A DNA stretch of 64,000 nt, from the NCBI GenBank assembly GCA_023409535.1, contig JAEYGZ010000027.1:496001-560000 (forward strand), given 5' to 3'. Within the stretch, counting starts at the first letter, position 1, and each line of letters starts with the position of its first letter. Position numbers and translations under genes: made by a program. The DNA comes from Bacillota bacterium. GTDB taxonomy: Bacteria > Bacillota > Clostridia > Lachnospirales > Lachnospiraceae. The notes under the pieces were generated by a model. It ran no database searches. It was not told the origin of the DNA and saw nothing but the letters and a program-made list of their open reading frames with translations. Shown here one piece after another: positions 61,244 through 64,000 of this stretch.

Positions 61244-63076
61244 TTACCGGAACAAATCTAATAATCTGTCCCAGAAGGTTTCTTTTTCTGACGGTTCCGG
61301 TGTGGGAGCCGGCGGCTTGCGCTTATCGATTCCTTCCGTCTTCAGGACAAACTGTACGGAGGATACCTTCTCATTCTCCGGTGCAACAAAGGATACCGGT
61401 ATATAATCAGAGGTATCATAATCCTCCAATAGCTCATCCACTGCTGCAGAGATCTGCTTCGGGATATCCTTCGTATTCTCATCGAGCGTTAGGGCTCCCT
61501 CATTGATTTGCTTCATACCGTCGGATATTCCGGAGATTCCGTCGTAGAGTTCAGTGATTCCGCCGTCCAGTTCGGAATAGGAGGCAGCAAGCTTCTTTAC
61601 TCCGTCTGTATAGTCAGCAAGTCCCCGGTCAAATGCGCCATAATTTTGTTCCAGGGCTGAGATACCCTCTGCTAGCTGGGTCAAGGCTGAGGGGAGGTCT
61701 GTATTCTTCAGACTCTCTGTCAGACCTGCTGCAATCTGGTCCAGGGAGGCAGCAATTTCCTGAATGGAGGCAGCAACAGGCGTTAGTCCGGCACTTACTG
61801 CTTCCAGGGCAGGAGCGGTCTTTTGATAGGTTGCCTTCACTGTCTGGGCAGCGGTATACACCTCTACCAGCGTGAGAATGGAAGCGTCCGCAGGGTATTT
61901 CGTAACGAGCTGCTGCAGCTCCTTCTGCGGTATGGGCTGGTCGGGTATCTGGCTGATGGAAGCACTGAGGGCAGTGTAAGCGGCGGAGTATCCCGTACCA
62001 AGGTCGGTGAGGCCGCCGGAGAGTTCCTTCAGACCGCCGGATAGCTGTGCCAGAGAGGAGGGCAGTTGGCTTAAGCCGGACAAGTCACTGCCTGCGAGGG
62101 CAGCTTCCAGGGAGGAGGAGAGTGTCGTAAGTGCAGCCTGAAGGAGGGAAGAAGCTTCAATCAAATCCCTTGAGCTGCCGCTTAGGGTGTCAATACCGGT
62201 TTGGTAGGAATGGGAGCCGTCAACCAGAGGTTTCGCTCCATCCTTCATCGTACCGAGCCCTTCTGACAGTTCTTTTATACCTCCGCTTAATCGGGATACG
62301 GCATCGGATAATTGTGTAAGCTCCTGTGTATATTGGTCAGTATTCGGTAATTTGATGTTCATGACGAAGGGAACGGCCGCGATCTGAATTCCCTCCATGA
62401 AGAAGTCCTTTACGTCAGCCTGTACTGCCATACTGCCTTCTATCCCAGGCATCACGGTGAAGGTAAGCAGCTTGTTGCTGCCGGCATTTGCTGTGGAGGC
62501 TCCTTCCGCCACCAGGTTGGTGCAGCGCTGAGAATCTAAGGTAACAGTAATCTGGAGCAGATAATTATCGTAGAAGCTTTGTGGGATAACCGGATTTCCT
62601 GAAGTGGTTATGGTAAGCATAAGCTTGCCGGAAGCACCGGAGAGTTCCTCGGAGGTCACGGATCTGCCGTCGAGGGTATATTGTATCCCAATCTTCCAGG
62701 GTAAGGCTTTCTCCTTCATATTACCTTGATAATAGAAGCGTCCTGCTTCTGCAGCCACGGATACCAGGTCATCTTGATAGTCCATGGGCTCGGTTGAAGT
62801 CAGATTCTTAAGCAGAGTATAGCTGCCCTTATCCCGGAGGATGCCAGGCTTTGTGACGTTAAGAATGTTGACTGCATAGATATCCTTTACAGAGCCGTCT
62901 GCCCCCAGCTTTGCGTAGATTACTTCTTCCTTGGCGGAGGTCTCACCGGGGGACGCAGAATTTGTTCCCGTGCCGGTTTCGGCTAAGACTGGCACTTCCC
63001 GGAATGCTGAGGTTGTGATGATAATGAAAAGCAGTATTGCCGACAGGATGGAAAGGAGCTTTTTACGGTTATTCAT
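61244..63076 (-). CDS. Secreted coiled-coil protein partnered with MMPL transporter
   Basis: A 610-residue protein with a signal peptide or N-terminal anchor (LLSILSAILLFIIITTSAF), a ~200-residue beta-rich region, and a long repetitive part (~235-560) of leucine/glycine repeats such as LSGGLKELSGGL, LDQIAAGLTESL and LYDGISGISDGM, like the coiled-coil region of YhgE/Pip-type proteins associated with RND exporters. It ends in an extended proline-rich tail. AAGAGG precedes the ATG, and the gene follows the MMPL gene by 3 bp, so the two are co-transcribed and probably work in one envelope complex. Confidence 0.8.
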   Translation of the reverse strand: MNNRKKLLSILSAILLFIIITTSAFREVPVLAETGTGTNSASPGETSAKEEVIYAKLGADGSVKDIYAVNILNVTKPGILRDKGSYTLLKNLTSTEPMDYQDDLVSVAAEAGRFYYQGNMKEKALPWKIGIQYTLDGRSVTSEELSGASGKLMLTITTSGNPVIPQSFYDNYLLQITVTLDSQRCTNLVAEGASTANAGSNKLLTFTVMPGIEGSMAVQADVKDFFMEGIQIAAVPFVMNIKLPNTDQYTQELTQLSDAVSRLSGGIKELSEGLGTMKDGAKPLVDGSHSYQTGIDTLSGSSRDLIEASSLLQAALTTLSSSLEAALAGSDLSGLSQLPSSLAQLSGGLKELSGGLTDLGTGYSAAYTALSASISQIPDQPIPQKELQQLVTKYPADASILTLVEVYTAAQTVKATYQKTAPALEAVSAGLTPVAASIQEIAASLDQIAAGLTESLKNTDLPSALTQLAEGISALEQNYGAFDRGLADYTDGVKKLAASYSELDGGITELYDGISGISDGMKQINEGALTLDENTKDIPKQISAAVDELLEDYDTSDYIPVSFVAPENEKVSSVQFVLKTEGIDKRKPPAPTPEPSEKETFWDRLLDLFR

Positions 63077-63079
63077 AGA

Positions 63080-64000
63080 TTACCTCTTTTCTGAGCCGTC
63101 TGATGTCTTGTCTGTGAGACAAGGTGCATCGCTCTTTATAAAATTTGCATGAAAAGTTGTATTAGCAATAACACGGTCAAAAAATAACAGCAGCTGCGGA
63201 AGCACAAGGATTACCATGAAAGCGGATAATATGGTTCCTCTTCCTAACAGGATCCCGAGATTGGATACGATGGGATTGGAGGAGGTATATCCGACGCTGA
63301 AGCCCGCCAGGGATAATGTGGCGGAGGAGATCAGTATGGAATGGAAGCTCTGGCCAAGGGTAGTATGCATTGCCTCCTTCTTTGGCATGGATCTGCGGTA
63401 GGTCCGGTAGTTATCTGTTAACAGGATGGCATAATCTACGGTAGCCCCCAGCTGAACGGTGCTTATCACAAGAAAGCCGAGGTAGTTAATGGGATTTCCC
63501 ATAAAATACGGTATCGAAAGATTGATCCATATGGCGGTCTCAATGGTAAGCAGCAGCAGTAACGGTGTGGTACCGGACAGGAAGGTGAAGATCAGCACCA
63601 GCGCAATAGACAGGATAGCAATCAGATTAACGATGCCGCTGTCTGCCGTAATGACATTTTTCATATCATACAGATTAACGCTCTGGCCGCAGGAATAAAC
63701 CTGATCTCCATAATACTGCGCAGCCTTTGCCTGCACCTGTTCTACCAAAGCAAAGGCTTCTGCTCCTTCTTCCGCCGTATCGGTATACAGGATGATCCGG
63801 GAATAGTGCTCGGAGTAAAACTGACTGGTGACAGCCGGCTCCGGATAAGCATCCGGGATGGTGCTGCCTACCGTCGCCGCATAGGAAATGACCTGAGTGA
63901 TATGGCTGTAACCGGATAATTCATCACACAGCAGCTTCTCCTTTGCCGGGTCGCCCTTTGGTACAAGCAGGACAATTGCGGACCGCTTGCCGAATTCCTC
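63080..64000 (-). CDS. MMPL/RND family transporter (5' partial)
   Basis: The minus-strand frame is open to the window edge, so only the C-terminal 306 residues are seen. They contain the second RND membrane block: a segment at IALVLIFTFLSG, then TIETAIWINLSIPYF, the hallmark GATVDYAILLTDNYRTYR, and further segments ILISSATLSLAGFSVGY and VILVLPQLLLF. The preceding extracellular part (ITQVISYAATVGSTIPDAYP) belongs to the porter domain. Family members export lipids or hydrophobic compounds by proton flow. It precedes and is coupled to the coiled-coil protein gene. Confidence 0.9.
   Translation of the reverse strand, partial: EEFGKRSAIVLLVPKGDPAKEKLLCDELSGYSHITQVISYAATVGSTIPDAYPEPAVTSQFYSEHYSRIILYTDTAEEGAEAFALVEQVQAKAAQYYGDQVYSCGQSVNLYDMKNVITADSGIVNLIAILSIALVLIFTFLSGTTPLLLLLTIETAIWINLSIPYFMGNPINYLGFLVISTVQLGATVDYAILLTDNYRTYRRSMPKKEAMHTTLGQSFHSILISSATLSLAGFSVGYTSSNPIVSNLGILLGRGTILSAFMVILVLPQLLLFFDRVIANTTFHANFIKSDAPCLTDKTSDGSEKR

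Overview
The window looks like a chromosomal segment from a plant-glycan-degrading Clostridia of the Lachnospiraceae type (inference from gene content: YesM/YesN two-component pairs, LplB/YtcP-type sugar ABC permeases, AraC and LacI regulators, many glycoside hydrolases, low-to-moderate G+C, TTG/GTG starts, strong AGGAGG ribosome sites). No tRNA, rRNA, CRISPR array or intact insertion sequence was seen.

Layout. (1) 1-12125, plus strand: a 5'-truncated GH106-like glycosidase, two ABC permeases, a YesM kinase, a YesN regulator, a GH43 enzyme and a GH78 rhamnosidase. (2) 12104-12373: the debris of a deleted YesM kinase gene running into an intact promoter copy. (3) 12374-23759: GH3 and GH35-type enzymes of visibly higher G+C, an AraC regulator, a second GH78 enzyme, then an MFS transporter and a GH2 enzyme on the minus strand. 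(4) 24030-42959: an AraC regulator, a second YesM/YesN pair, a lipoprotein sugar-binding protein with its two permeases and a YesL-like protein, then GH78, GH1, GH2, a DUF4038 (GH140-like) enzyme and GH43, with a fossil chemoreceptor fragment at 39331-39481. (5) 43105-49153: a chemoreceptor and a heterodimeric ABC exporter. (6) 49306-55195: a LacI regulator followed by isomerase, split transketolase and FGGY kinase genes. (7) 55262-58212: an AT-rich stretch with an intron-like remnant, two secreted proteins of unknown role, candidate structured RNAs, a 49-residue acidic protein and a histidine-less HPr-like protein. (8) 58439-64000: an EAL-CBS-GGDEF protein, a signal-less sugar-binding protein, and an MMPL transporter with its partner on the minus strand.

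How it fits together. Oligosaccharides probably enter through the ABC systems and are cut in the cytoplasm: none of the glycosidases whose N-terminus is visible has a signal peptide. The GH140-like enzyme plus isomerase, kinase and split transketolase match the gene set of the non-oxidative D-apiose pathway, so an apiose-containing plant glycan (rhamnogalacturonan II side chains or apiosylated glycosides) is a reasonable substrate hypothesis.

The most striking regulatory signal is a promoter module present three times (12265-12327, 28566-28628, 30369-30431): two CGGAA boxes 22 bp apart, and a TATAAT exactly 35 bp from the second box. It probably defines the regulon of the second YesM/YesN pair. 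One copy sits next to the kinase fossil and now drives the GH3 gene.
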